A stretch of 64,000 nt of DNA, taken from NCBI GenBank assembly GCA_019916065.1, contig CM034243.1:29042147-29106146 (forward strand), written 5' to 3'. The DNA comes from Vitellaria paradoxa (Eukaryota > Streptophyta > Magnoliopsida > Ericales > Sapotaceae). Under the pieces are notes generated by a model, which ran no database searches, was not told where the DNA came from, and saw only the letters and a list, made by a program, of their open reading frames with translations. Position 1 is the stretch's first letter. Every line of letters starts with the position of its first letter. The position numbers and the translations under genes are program-made. Positions 52,301 through 63,310 of this stretch are shown here, piece after piece.

Positions 52301-55300
52301 AATTAAAAAAAAAATTTATACACCTAAATAAAGAAAAAGTGTTGCAAAAAACTCGAAGAAAACCCAACATTCCCCACTATATGACAAGAGAACATAGATC
52401 AACAATGGATTGTAATAGAAACCCCAAATTTTCAGAGAGAAACCACTAGTAAAAAAGAAGTGCTAAGCAAAATTAGGAAGATCCAGAAACATGATAATTT
52501 GGCTTACCAAAGAAGCACCAGTCCCAACTGCAAATAACTTGGCCCCATTACGCTGCAGCGAAGATTAGGATAATGTGAGTTTAATTAATTTGCTGGATAA
52601 GTGAGATTTTGAAATCATCAAACAAATCCAAAACCCTACCACAATGGCCCCTACTCTCTGCAGGAAGGAATAGGATGTACCGGCCAACGCAACCTGCAAA
52701 CGGGTTCAAAAGATATTGTTTAGCTGATTCTTTGCAGTTCTAAATCATTTTGATTTGATTATGACCAAATACTTCAACCTGAAAAGCATTATCAGGGCTG
52801 CCAAAGAAGAACTTAGCAAAAGGTCCAGCACTAGTGGCGAGAGCTGGCCGAAGAGAAACAGTAGGAGCAGGAAGCCAGACAAGCATGAAATCTGCAATGA
52901 TGGCCATCACCTAAAAAAAAACTTATCAGAAAAATGTGTAATTCAAAATTATAAAATTAGTGTTTTCTTAATCATTTACCAACTGAACTGGGAAAAGCAA
53001 AGATTTTGAACTCCTCTAGCCTTCTAACGGAACTTTGTTTGCCAGGACAAATGCACATATCGATTGCCAGAAGTCTTAAAAATAACTAAGCTTCACAAAT
53101 AAATCCTTTATCCCAGCTACTTGGATCCTATACAAGTCCTCTCTCTTTTTATTTATTTTCAGCTCATTATTCTTTAATTCTATCTTAGATGTATTTGTGT
53201 TTACACTGAAGGTCTCAATCTATAATATCATATTCCCATACCAAGGCCTTTCAACTATCTATAAGTGCAAAGCTTAAATGACTCGTTAATTATTTCCGGG
53301 AATTTAATGATATTAGAAGACGTTACACCATGAGTCTTAGGAGGGGGGGAACTATCTGCTTGTCATAAGCAACGTCAAACAAGCAAGAAAGCATCTCATC
53401 CTTGATTTGGATCCTTAAGGTGCCATTTGGTTTGTATTTCTATTTTTCATTTTCTGTTTTTATTTTCTATTTTCTGTTTTATGTGTTTTATGTTTTGGGA
53501 TTTTCAAAACAAGAAAAACAGTAAACGCATTTAGTTTGACGTTTTCGATTTTCTGTATATAGAGATTTCTCTTGTTTTGGGTTGAAAATGCTCAAAACGA
53601 CTTTTTACCATTTTTTTTTTCGGTAACGGGGGAAATCACCCCAACGGTTTTACCCACTGAGCTACAAACTCTCGGGGGAACTAGCGCAGCAACCCACCGC
53701 CACGGCCCCCCACTTAAATCTTGGCCGCTCTAGGTGAGAATCGAACCTGTGACCTGGGTATATCATCCAAACCTTAGGCTTGACTCCCGCTCTACTAGAC
53801 CAACTAGGGGTGACTTTTTGCCATTTAGCATTTCATGTGTAAACTTATTTTCTATTTTTTAAAACATATTTTAAAAACACAAGTGACCAAATGCGTTTTG
53901 AGATATTTTCCATGTTTTCAAAATTATAAAATGAAAAAAATTGGCTCAAAACAAGCATACCAAATGGCATTTAAGCTTTTTGAACTAGTTTCGGGACTTA
54001 AGATTAATCTTAGTAAATCTTCGCTCTTTGGGATTAATATGGACAAAAAGTAATCGTGGACAACATTTTGAGGGCAAATTGGGTTTGCCTTTGAAGTATT
54101 TGAGGCTCCCTTTACGAGGTAATTCAAATTCAAGTAAGTCTTGGGATCCAGTTTTGGACAAAATAAAGAAAAGATTCTATGAATGGAAGAAAAATTTTGT
54201 GTGTAGAGGAGGGAGACTGACTTTAGTTGAGGTGGTGTTATCTAATGTTTCTATTTACTACATGTCAAATCTTCAAAATTCCAGCAAAAGTAAGTCACAA
54301 AGTTGAATCATTAACGAGGAACTTTTTTTTTTTGGAAGGCTGGAAGAGGAAGGTAGGGACCGTTTTATTAATTGGAAAACAGCGTCCATCCCCAAGTTCT
54401 ACAGTGGACTAGGTGGTGGGAAACGTGGCTGCTAGAAATGATGTTTTATCAAACAAATGGCTTAGGAGACTCCTTCTGGATCATAACTCTGTGATTTTCA
54501 ATCATCAAAAGTAAATATGGGCGTTTGAATAATTACTGGGATCCTAGTTTAAATGTTAAAGGCCCCTTAAGGAACCCATGAAAAAGTATTTCCAAATGTT
54601 CTTTTGTTATTTTCTCAATATAGCAATTGGGCTTTGGGCAGTGGGCAGACAATCTTATTTTGGGAAAAGAAATGACGAGGTAATCAACCATTTTCTACAC
54701 AGTTTCCTGATTTGCATAGACATCCTAGAAGCCACTCCTGCACAATTTCTTCCATGTTATCCACTGATCCCTCCATAAATTCATCTACCCATGCATGGAA
54801 TGTCCATTTCTCTCGTAATTTATCTTAGAGAGGGGCTCCTGATTTGCTATTGATGTAAAAGTGATATATAGCGAAATTTGATTAGAGGAAATTAATAATT
54901 TTTTTATAACTTTTGGTAGAGTTTGGTAAACCAAACACTTCTCAATACACTAGAATAATATTGTTTCGACAAAATCACTACAGTATTTTGGTGAATGTTA
55001 AAAGCAATCACACACATGCGGCAAGTGAGTGCATTGTCCTAATTCAGCATCTGTGCGTGCTTGCCCAAGTTGTAAGACAATCCAAAAAAAAAAAGAGGTT
55101 CAGGACATCTTCTATCCGCTTCCATAGCAGTTTATCTATTTAATTAGTTATATTAGTTTGTGTCTTCCAACGTCAAATCCAAGACATAATGATAACAGAC
55201 ATACCACGTCAGCAAAAACAAAATCAAGCTCCTTGGTGAATTTCTCTCTACGCCTTTCCAGCTCTGCAGCAGTCTAGAAAGTAGCCAAACAGCAAAGAAG

Positions 55301-56411
55301 TCAAGACATAAAAATGAATACCTTAGCTCTTCCATATATTAATGACAAGGAATTACAATTAATGCTTCCTGTTAGACGAATATAAAAGAAACTAATTTGT
55401 CATATAACTTTCACCACCAACTATTGAGACAATAAAACATTAAAAAAAGAAAAAAAAATCACGTAATAATAAATACAGAATAAATGTCAGATCCGTTTAA
55501 TTTGCTATAAATCTCTGAAAAATTTTCAAAATCTCTAAAAATTATTTATTTTTATCTCACACGAATTCACAACTTATCTCATTTTATTTCATTTTTTATT
55601 TCTCCAAACACACGCTAAAAAAAAAAAATTGGTTTATTGGTAGATAGTCGCTCAAACATCTTTCGGTATACAGCAACCATCATAATTCTAATAAATTGGA
55701 ATTTTTAATCATATGGGACTAGTTTAATATAATTTGTTCAAACATGAGAATTTCAATTTAGTTCTTGAATTCCAAACACAAAATTTAATTTAACCAATCA
55801 AATCAATTCCTTACTTTAAAATCAAATCAATTGGACGGATAGAAATGGTTTCGAATCGGAGTGTAAAATTAAACAACACAAAAGGCAAAAACCTTGGTGA
55901 AGATCCCAACACCACACTCCATGGCAACTTTAGCCAAGAAGAGATCATCGGCAAGCAACCGTTCCTTAAACCCCCCGAATCGAAGCAACCACCGGAACAC
56001 CGGCGACTTCTCCAGCTCGAAGAACCGGTAGACTATCGACCCCGGTATCCTGCCAGCCTCAATTGCCACCGCCAAGTCTCTGGGAATACTATCCAGAGAC
56101 CTCCCCACCTCCGCCAAAGCCAGAATTGCCTCCGTTTTGTTTCTCTTTCCGGCGTCCCCTTCTTCACCTCCTCCACCACCACCACCACCGCCTCCCCCGT
56201 AATAGCTGCCTCCATTTCCAGACGTTCCGCCGCTGTCGCCAGAAAAGACGACCACCGACGCTGGAGGACGGTTTCGGAGGGAATACAGGCCGATTGGGGA
56301 AGTGGGGAGGTTGGTGGTGGTGATACGGCGGGTGAGCGAAGAAGAAAAGCGGTGGTGGGTTGGTGGTGGGGAAAGCAGAGAGCGGAAGGATAGGTTGGCG
56401 GTGATCGCCAT
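46347..56411 (-). CDS. RER: RETICULATA-RELATED (DUF3411) plastid membrane protein, eight exons
   Basis: Exons in transcript order: 56411-55893, 55273-55205, 52910-52779, 52693-52640, 52552-52508, 47877-47738, 46633-46508, 46395-46347; all junctions are GT-AG and the phases agree, giving 377 residues without a stop. The first 60 or so residues are Ser/Thr/Arg-rich, as in a chloroplast transit peptide. A glycine run at about residues 70-82 follows. The conserved DUF3411 core comprises [99 protein letters not shown] and [14 protein letters not shown], ending [15 protein letters not shown]. Family members sit in the plastid envelope and affect leaf reticulation and mesophyll development; the molecular activity is not established. 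The start is the ATG at 56411 before the transit peptide; an upstream in-frame ATG lacks support. Intron 5 holds a copia element. The 5' end is tandemly duplicated upstream. Confidence 0.94.
48243..48345 (+). repeat. TRIM-like LTR fragment in RETICULATA-type gene intron 5
   Basis: AATAATATAAGTAATAAAGT followed by TGCCTCTCTAACA and an AACTTTTAGATGAAATGG stretch resembles the terminal repeats of the TRIM-like elements at 29272-29776 and 32943-33236. No partner repeat is evident. Confidence 0.4.
48513..48691 (+). repeat. 5' LTR of the copia element in intron 5 of the RETICULATA-type gene
   Basis: It begins TGTTAGAATAGGAAATAT, ends CCTATTTTCAACT and is preceded by the target duplication GCAAT. 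Confidence 0.88.
51629..51806 (+). repeat. 3' LTR of the copia element in intron 5 of the RETICULATA-type gene
   Basis: It begins TGTTAGAATAGGAAATAT, ends CCTATTTTCAACT and is followed by GCAAT. Substitutions relative to the 5' LTR and a two-base length difference show that it is much older than the element in GFAT. Confidence 0.88.
53416..53972. mobile_element. AT-rich MITE, family M, copy 2, split by a SINE
   Basis: Its inverted ends read AAGGTGCCATTTGGTTTG and CATACCAAATGGCATTT. The internal CATTTCATGTGTAAACTTA is shared with the other copies. It is interrupted at 53614-53811 by a SINE and lies in intron 2 of the RETICULATA-type gene. Confidence 0.75.
53614..53811 (-). mobile_element. tRNA-derived SINE inserted in a MITE
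   Basis: On the minus strand it has an A-box region (TAGTTGGTCTAGTAGAGCGG), a B-box (ACAGGTTCGATTCTC) and an A-rich tail (T run at the low coordinate). It is flanked by GACTTTTTACCATTT (53599-53613) and GACTTTTTGCCATTT (53812-53826), a 15-base target duplication with one change. Confidence 0.88.
53973..54600 (+). mobile_element. L1-type LINE reverse transcriptase fragment
   Basis: Plus-strand frames read as the distal part of a plant L1 reverse transcriptase: [20 protein letters not shown], then [40 protein letters not shown] and [20 protein letters not shown]. Stops and a frame change show it is dead. It lies in intron 2, antisense to the RETICULATA-type gene, directly beside the MITE. The 3' limit is approximate. 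Confidence 0.75.
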
Positions 56412-56788
56412 TGGATGGAAGGGGTGGTGGAGATGGGTCTCTCTCTCTCCCTTGACTGTGCAGTGAGGAGGAGAGAGAGGAGTCAAGTTCGGTGACTAGA
56501 TTGTTTGGTGGTGGAGAAAAGAAGACAGTGAATGAGAAATCTCAAGCTTCAACGTTGAGGCGACCATGTCCGTCTCTTCTCTTGGTCCTCGTTAGATTTT
56601 CTTATCAAAAACTTCGCGCGAAAAAAAAAAAAATAATAATAATAATAAATAGTTTTTCTAAAATGATGAAATTTATTTTTTACATTTTAATTTTTTTAAA
56701 ATTTGAAGGGTAAAAATTGATAAATTAATAAAAAATTAAAAAGTTAGTTACTAACAAATTAAATTTTTTTTAAACACAAAAAAAATTA

Positions 56789-57703
56789 AGTGTCACTTAA
56801 TATACCTGTTTTGAATCTATTTTTCATTTTGTAATTTCAAAATTAAGGAAAACAACACAAAATACATTTAGTCATTTGTAGGAATAACCATCTTAACCGA
56901 CCAATCCATACCCTACCCAATTCTCGCCCCAAACGAATAGAAAATTTGGGGATTATTTGGGAATTAGGTAGGGTATAAGGACATTTTTTAAAAAATTTTG
57001 AAGATTGGGTAGGGTATAGGTATAAGTTTATTCCTGACCCATACCATACTTGATTCCCAAAAAATCTCCAAATCCTCTAATTGACTTGTGCTAATGATCT
57101 TAAACTTGAATTCTGGAGACTAAAACTTGAATTAATATTTATGCAATTTATGATTAAATCTAAATTTTGAATTTAATATTTAGGCAATTAGGCTTGTAGA
57201 ATTTGGAATTTTTGTAATTTGAACTGGATACTTAAATTTATAATTTGGAATTTGAAATTTTTGTGTTTTTTTTTTTTTTTTCCATTTAAGGTACCTAATT
57301 CTCCGTAGAAATCCTGATTCCCCGTAGAAATCTTCGTTCCCCGTTTGGGGTGGGGATAGTGGTAAAAATAAATTCTCGGCAAGGATTGAATAGAGTATGA
57401 GAATTGATTTGAGTTTGGAAATCAGGTATGGAGATAAGCGTACCCACCCCATGCCCATTTTTAATCAATTGTGTTTTCAAAATCTATTTAGAAAATAAAA
57501 AATAAGTTTACACATAAAATATAAAGTGACAAAAAGTCATTTTTAGCGTTTTTAACCTAACATAACGAAAATTTCAAAATATAAAAAATAAAAAATGTTA
57601 AACCAAATATATTTTCTATTTTCTTTATTTTGTGATTTTCAAAACATTAAAAACATATAAAATAAAAAATACAAAAATACCAATACAAATCAAACGACAC
57701 CTC
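56789..57703. mobile_element. AT-rich MITE, family M, copy 3, interrupted
   Basis: The left part starts near AAGTGTCACTTAATATACCT. The right part (57465-57703) ends near ATCAAACGACACCTC. Both match the family. About 590 bases of unrelated sequence (about 56880-57468) separate the halves. The matching place in unit 2 of the duplication lacks it. Confidence 0.5.
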
Positions 57704-57944
57704 TCTCCTTTTTTTTTTTTTTTTTTTCTTTCCAAACTCAACTTTGTAAAAAGGGGAGGCCGACCATGTTAGCTGTTAACTGTAAGGTGAAATATTAGAT
57801 TAACATTTAAATAATGTCGGTAATACATAAATATATTTGTACCATTTAATTTTAATTCAAAAATTCTAATTCTTTTGTCCCAAGCAAATAACGTCGGCAC
57901 CCTAAATTCCTAACTCCAAAATCTAATGAAGGTAAGAAAAAACA

Positions 57945-58540
57945 AATTGGACTACTGCCAAAGGACAAGCCTCATAATCCGAGTATTCACGGCATACCCA
58001 GCATTTCTTCTGGTACGTGGAAGTCTGCAGCCGCTATCCCGTACTGGGGTGCGCACAGGGTGAAGCACGCTCCAGGACCCTAGCTGGCAAAGGTCCTTGG
58101 AGAGTTAACCAGCCTAGGCAAGTCCTGGCTGACCGACACGACCGAGAGGAGGCCATTAGGCACCCACCATTACAGCGGTAACCCACCCCCCGTGAGGGAG
58201 TCGAACCCAGAACCTCGAGAGGCCCAAACTCTAAAGCGAGCCCGACTTCCACTCGGCCACCCCGAAGGGGTGCATACCCAGCATTTCTTTGTCCAATTCT
58301 TATTCCATCTAAGAAGGTTTTTGTTTAAACAGCCATTCAAGCCAATTAATTACACAAATCAGCTAATCAAAAAAATCTTTTCTTTAATTAGACTTTTGCC
58401 AAGGACAAGTGCGGACCTCAAATCCGAGTAATCACAGTATACTCAGCATTTCGCCATCCTACTCCTATTCAATTTAAGGAGGCTTTTGACTAAAGCAGCC
58501 ACCCATACCAATTAATTACAAAAATTAATTGGTCAAAAAA
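57945..58540. repeat. Internal tandem pair of about 150 bp, first member split by a SINE
   Basis: Two related segments run through AAATCCGAGTA or TAATCCGAGTATTCAC, AGCATTTC, a TTCCATCTAAG-like word and CCAATTAATTACA. The first is split by the SINE at 58010-58271. The pair is repeated in unit 2 at about 60960-61770. Confidence 0.65.
58010..58271 (-). mobile_element. tRNA-derived SINE (Leu/Ser-like head), copy in duplication unit 1
   Basis: On the minus strand it starts with GGTGGCCGAGTGGAAGTCG (A-box TGGCCGAGTGG), followed by the B-box GGGTTCGACTCC. The body is unusually GC-rich. It is flanked by a perfect 18-base target duplication, GCATACCCAGCATTTCTT, at 57992-58009 and 58272-58289. It is not a functional tRNA gene, because the body after the B-box does not close an acceptor stem. 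Confidence 0.88.
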
Positions 58541-59286
58541 AATTTTTTCGAGCTCAAGTTTTATTTGGGTCAACAAAAAATTCTGAAAGACGGTAAAAAA
58601 TATTAAAAAATTTTAAAAATTATTTATTTTTATCTATTGCATGAATTACGAACTTACAATTTATCTCACTTATACACTGTTAGGAGTTAAAAAAATATAA
58701 ACTTTTACGAATCTCTACAAAAATATGAATTACGGGATTGTAAAATTTAAATTTTTACTCACAATACAAAGCACGAGACGCTAGTTTTTATAAATTTATA
58801 CAATTTCAAACACACCTTTTATCACATTTTATCTCACTTTTTATCATTCTAAATGGACCTTCAATCGTACGTCGTTCCTTGTGATTTTTTACCTTGGAAT
58901 TCATCTTTACGAATAGTGGATTCAAGGAATAGAAAGGTCACTTTTTTTTTTTTTTTTGCCAAATATAATTCGTTATTAGAAATAGTCTACTCAGTTGAAG
59001 TCAATTCTACTTAAAAAACACAGACACCCTATGTCTCTCACTGATTTTTCTAGTTTCTGTATACATACATGTGTATATACGTACATTTATTTGTTCATAT
59101 CCCAAAGTTCGTTAATTCAGATCAATGAATTATATCCTCTCATTATTTTCAAATTCAATAGAATTCAAATATATTGTGTATGGATATGAGGAAAATATTT
59201 TTTTTAACTAATTGATTTTGTAACCATTCATATTTTAATATATAATATTTTATTTATGAGGTATTTAATTATAATTTATTGTAATT

Positions 59287-59740
59287 AGTGGCGGATCCAA
59301 GATTTTATTACAATGGGGTCAATCCGATAAATAAAGGTAATGTACTTAACTTGTGAGTAATCTGTTTTGAGAGATATATTTTATGGGGGGCAAAAGGATA
59401 AAAATACCTCAAAAATTATACTATTTTCTAAAAAATTTTGCTTTCAATGGAGGCAAAACTTGCAAATTGCTTGAGGTGTAGCGGTAATTTTTTTTAAAGA
59501 TATATTCTATAAGGGTAAAAATACAAAAATATTTCAAAAATTATACTTTTTTTAAAGAAATTTTGCTTCTAGTAGGGACAAAATTTGTAAATTATTTAAA
59601 GTATATGGATAATTTGTTTTGAAAATATATTTTATAGGGACAAAAGTATAAAAATATCTAAAAATCATATTATTTTCTACAGAAATTTTACTTTCAGTTG
59701 GATCAATTGACTCCCTTACCCCTACGTGCATCCGCCCATG
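59287..59740. mobile_element. Inverted-repeat DNA element of about 454 bp, private to unit 1
   Basis: The ends AGTGGCGGATCCAAG and TGCATCCGCCCATG are imperfect inverted repeats. The flanks ATTGTAATT (59278-59286) and ATTGTAATG (59741-59749) look like a 9-base target duplication. Unit 2 has the empty site near 62400-62420. Nothing is encoded. Confidence 0.7.
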
Positions 59741-59792
59741 ATTGTAATGATTTGATTAGTATAATACATGGGTTGATCAGTTATTTGGTTTT

Positions 59793-59891
59793 AGTAGGGA
59801 GGTTGGTGGCGGTGATAAGGCAGATGTGCGAAGAAGAAGAGTGGTGGTGAGAAAGGTAGAGAGCGAAGGATAGGTTGGCGGTGATCGCCAT
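59793..59891 (-). pseudogene. Truncated copy of RETICULATA-type exon 1
   Basis: The minus strand from the ATG at 59891 reads MAITANLSF, then diverges (ALYLSHHHSSSS) and returns to TATNLPT before the duplication breakpoint. It matches the first ~37 codons of the true gene at 56411 with indels. It has the duplicated leader and upstream DNA but no downstream exons. It would express nothing unless read through. Confidence 0.8.
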
Positions 59892-60393
59892 TGGATGAAA
59901 GGGGTGGTGGAGATGGGCCTCTCTCTCTCTCTTAACTGTGCAGTAAGGAGGAGAGAGAGCAGTTAAGTACGGTGACTAGATTGTTTGGTAGCGAAGAAAA
60001 GTAGATAGTGAATGAGAAGTAGCTTCAACGTTGAGGCCACTATGTCCGCCAATTCTCTCCGCCATCGGTTGATTTTCTTATCAGAAGACTTCTAGTCAAC
60101 TCAATCATTAGCTAGTACTTAGTTTTCACTTATTTAATTCTTTATTTTTTTTAAATTATTAAATTTATTCTTTCATATTACAAACTTATTTTAAATTATA
60201 GACGAAAAATGTTAAATTAATAAAAAATTAAAAAATTAATCTTTTTGCTTCTCAAACATTTAAGAAAAATTAATTTTTTAACAACTAACTAAAAAAAAAT
60301 AATTTTTTTACTTTCTAAGCTCTGCCTAACTTTATAAAAGAGAAGGTTGACCATATTAGCTCGTAATTGTAAGGTGGGATATTAGATTAAAAT

Positions 60394-60727
60394 TTTAGGT
60401 GTCATCTGTTCTATTTTCTTTTTTTATTTTGTTTTTTATTTTTATTTTTTATTTCATATTTTAAATTTATTTATCATTTTGCGCTTTGAAAATAAAGAAA
60501 AAAAAGTTTAAAATGCATTTCATCACTTATATTTTTAAATTTTATTTTAAAAAATAGAAAATAAATTTACATATAAAATGAAAAAAATAAAAAATCATTT
60601 TTAGCATCTTCAATCTAAAATAAGAAAAATTTCAAAATAAAGAAAATAGAGTATTTTATATTTCTTTATTTTGAAATTTTTAAAACATAAAAGAGAAAAC
60701 AGAGAAATAAACTAAATGCCACCTTAA
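60394..60727. mobile_element. AT-rich MITE, family M, copy 4
   Basis: It begins TTAGGTGTCATCTGTTCTAT and ends CTAAATGCCACCTTAA. It is uninterrupted, and the corresponding place in unit 1 (near 57810) has no MITE. Confidence 0.65.
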
Positions 60728-61023
60728 TAATTCAAATATGATTAAATTTTTTTTAAACAAAAAATATATAAATATTTTTGAACTATTAAATTTTAATCAT
60801 TTTTACTTTATTGTCTCGAACAAATGGTATCAACATCCAAATCCATAACTTCAAACTTTATAAAAATAAGAAAAAAACAAATTAAATTAATAAATAGAGC
60901 CAACTTTCCCCTTCCCCCTCTTTATTTTACGACTGTAAAGATCGAGAGAAATAATCGCAAATTAGACTTTCGTCAATGGACAGGTCTCGAATCCGAGTAT
61001 GCACAACATATCCAGCATTTCTT

Positions 61024-61286
61024 CTGGTACGTGGAAGTCCGCAGCCGCTACCCCGTACTGAGGTGCGCACAGGGCGAAGCACGCTCCAGGACCCGAGCCG
61101 GCAACGGCCCCTGGAGAGTTAACCAGCCTAGGCAAGCCCTGGCTGACCGGCACGACCGAGAGGAGGCCTTTAGGCTCCCGCCATTACAGCGGTAACCCAC
61201 CCCCCGTAGAGGTGTTGAACCCAAAACCTCGAGAGGCCCAAGTTCTTAAGGCAAGCCCGACTTCCACTCGGCCACCCCCGAAGGGG
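61024..61286 (-). mobile_element. tRNA-derived SINE, copy in duplication unit 2
   Basis: It is collinear with the SINE at 58010-58271, with the same insertion point and flanking target duplication (CATATCC(A/C)GCATTTCTT). The B-box has changed (GTTCAACACC), as expected for a decaying duplicate. Confidence 0.85.
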
Positions 61287-61446
61287 CACATATCCCGCAT
61301 TTCTTCGTCTTACTCTTATGCCATATAAGAAGGTTTTTGTTTAAACCGCCATTCAAACCAATTAATTACACAAATCAGTTAATTAAAAAAATCCTTTCTT
61401 TAATTTATTGATTAGACTTTGGCCAAGGACAAGTGTAGATCTTGTC

Positions 61447-61632
61447 CTCCGGTTCAGCTGCGTTGGTTAGTAGGTGTGTGTGCCTTCCACATAAATGACG
61501 TAATTTTGAGTCCTTCAACTTAATCGAAAGGCTTGGTTGAGCGGAATAGGCAAGTATCCTTCGGTTTATCCATCAACAAAACTTAGTGAAATTTCTAGCC
61601 ACAAAAAAAAAAAAAAAAAAAAAAAGAAAAGA
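61447..61632 (+). mobile_element. tRNA-derived SINE, private to unit 2
   Basis: It has an A-box-like GCGTTGGTTAGTAGG, a B-box-like AATTTTGAGTCC and a long A tail at 61602-61624. It is the same family as the SINE in P450 intron 1. Unit 1 lacks it. Confidence 0.7.
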
Positions 61633-62462
61633 AAGCGTGGACCTCAAATCCGAGTATTCACAAGAATCACAGCAGACTCGGCATTTCGCCATCCTACTCC
61701 TGTTCCATCTAAGGAGGCTTTTGCCTAAAGCAGCTATCCAAACCAAATTAATTACACAAATTAATTAGTAAAAAAAAAAAATCCTAACAAAGTCATCGCT
61801 GATGTTGTCCTGAGTAATTATTTATCTTGGAATTCATCTTTACGAATAGTGGATGTAGGGAATAAAAAAATAATTTTTTTTTTTGTCAAATAAAATTCAT
61901 TATTAGGAATAATCTATTTATGGGACGTTTAAAGTGACAAAAAATAATAAAATTTAATAAAAGAAACAGATTTGTAATTTTTAGAATAAAATAAAAAGTG
62001 AATAATTTTAGATATTTTTAATATTTTTTAATAATTTTCAAAATTACAAACGAAGCTTTTGTTAAAGTCAACTTTACTTAAATACACATACTCTCTCTCT
62101 CTCTATCTCCCTCGTTGATTTTCCTAGTTTCTGTACATATCTATATATACACACACATCTATCTGTTCATATTTCTATCCCAAAGTTTGTTAATTCAAAA
62201 TGGCAGAAAGCTGCTTCTTTAAATCGAAATAGCTGTCAAACAAAATGGTTCAAATTAATGAATTGTATCCTCTCACTATTGTCAAATTTAGTAGAACTGA
62301 ATTATTTTTGTATAGATACGAGGAAAATATTTTTTTAACTGAATGATTATAACGACTCATATTTTAATATATAATATATTTATTTATGATACTTTTGATT
62401 ATGATTTACTGTGATGATATGATTAGTATGATGTAGAGTTGACTCAGTTACTCAGTTCCTCA

Positions 62463-63015
62463 TTTGAGGGGTTTGTTCTTGTTTAAATTTAAGCTTGGTC
62501 TAGAATTTGGGTTGTTTTGTGCACGCCAGAACCTTTTGCCCGTACACACCCCCTACTACTTCCCGTTTGCACGGCCTGCTACAGTTATCGTGTGCAACTT
62601 GTATTTCACTTTTTTTTTAGTTTTCGATCGACTTCCTTCTTTACATTAAATAAGTCATCGTATAACTAGTCTAGGTTTATAGCTTCATTGCCCCGGTCAC
62701 CTCAACCGACTTGCATCGTTTTCCTTCCATTTGAAGTAATATTTTGGCTCCGTTTGGAATCCTACAAAATAAAATAAAATCTTACAAATTTTTATAAATA
62801 CGAATTACGAGATAACAAAATTTAAAATTTTCACTCACTGCACGAATTACGAGATATTTACTTTTACAATTTTATTTTATTTTATACACTTTTATACAAT
62901 TCCAAACGCACTCCTGTTTATATACATGCGCATGTGTGGGTGAATGTGTTCGGGTATAATAGAAAAATGCAAGGAGTTTGAGAGGAGTTGGTGAGATTGA
63001 ACTAATGTACAAATT
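62463..63015. other. Intergenic spacer
   Basis: No gene or complete repeat is recognised. A short stretch near 62750-62920 has the ATAAAATCTTACAA vocabulary of decayed AT-rich elements. Confidence 0.4.
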
Positions 63016-63310
63016 TAGGTGGTATTTGGTTTATTTTACTATTTTTTGTTTTCACTTTATGTTTTAAAAATTTTTAAATAAAAAAAAACAGAAAATGCTC
63101 TATTTTCATTATTTTAAAATTTTTCTTATTTTGGATTAAAAACACTCAAAATGATTTTTTGTCATTTTTTCATTTTATATGTAAACTCATTTTCTGTTTT
63201 CTAAAATAAATTTTGAAAACACAAGTAATCAAATGCATTTTGAGCTTTTTCTTTATTTTCAAAAGCGTAAAATGAAAAATGAATTAAAAAAAAATCAAAT
63301 GAACCCTTAG
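63016..63310. mobile_element. AT-rich MITE, family M, copy 5
   Basis: It begins TTAGGTGGTATTTGGTTTAT and ends AAATGAACCCTTAG, with the internal word TTTATATGTAAACTCATTTT. Confidence 0.6.

Larger units (their letters stand above)
56301..59792. repeat. Tandem segmental duplication, unit 1 (true 5' end and upstream of the RETICULATA-type gene)
   Basis: The unit is collinear with 59793-62462. Shared landmarks include the first ~37 codons and leader of the gene (both copies contain GATAGGTTGGCGGTGATCGC), the SINE, the two TTCATCTTTACGAATAGTGG segments and the ending (GATTAGTATRATRYA). Private insertions are a MITE at 56789-57703 and an inverted-repeat element at 59287-59740. Confidence 0.88.
59793..62462. 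repeat. Tandem segmental duplication, unit 2
   Basis: This is a direct repeat of unit 1, joined at about 59792/59793. It keeps the leader with its CT tract, the upstream region and the SINE, but lacks the private insertions of unit 1. It has its own MITE (60394-60727) and SINE (61447-61632). Confidence 0.88.

Noticed and set aside
55845..56393. 182-codon plus-strand frame
   Set aside because: It is antisense to exon 1 of the RETICULATA-type gene and has no domain of its own.
56412..56486. Upstream in-frame ATG for the RETICULATA-type protein
   Set aside because: It adds a leader without transit-peptide character and overlaps the CT-rich 5' leader. The ATG at 56411 starts the MAITANLSF sequence that is also present in the duplicated copy.
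58150..58271. Possible tRNA-Leu or tRNA-Ser gene on the minus strand
   Set aside because: The A- and B-boxes are tRNA-like, but the sequence continues into a SINE body, is flanked by an 18-base target duplication and does not close an acceptor stem.
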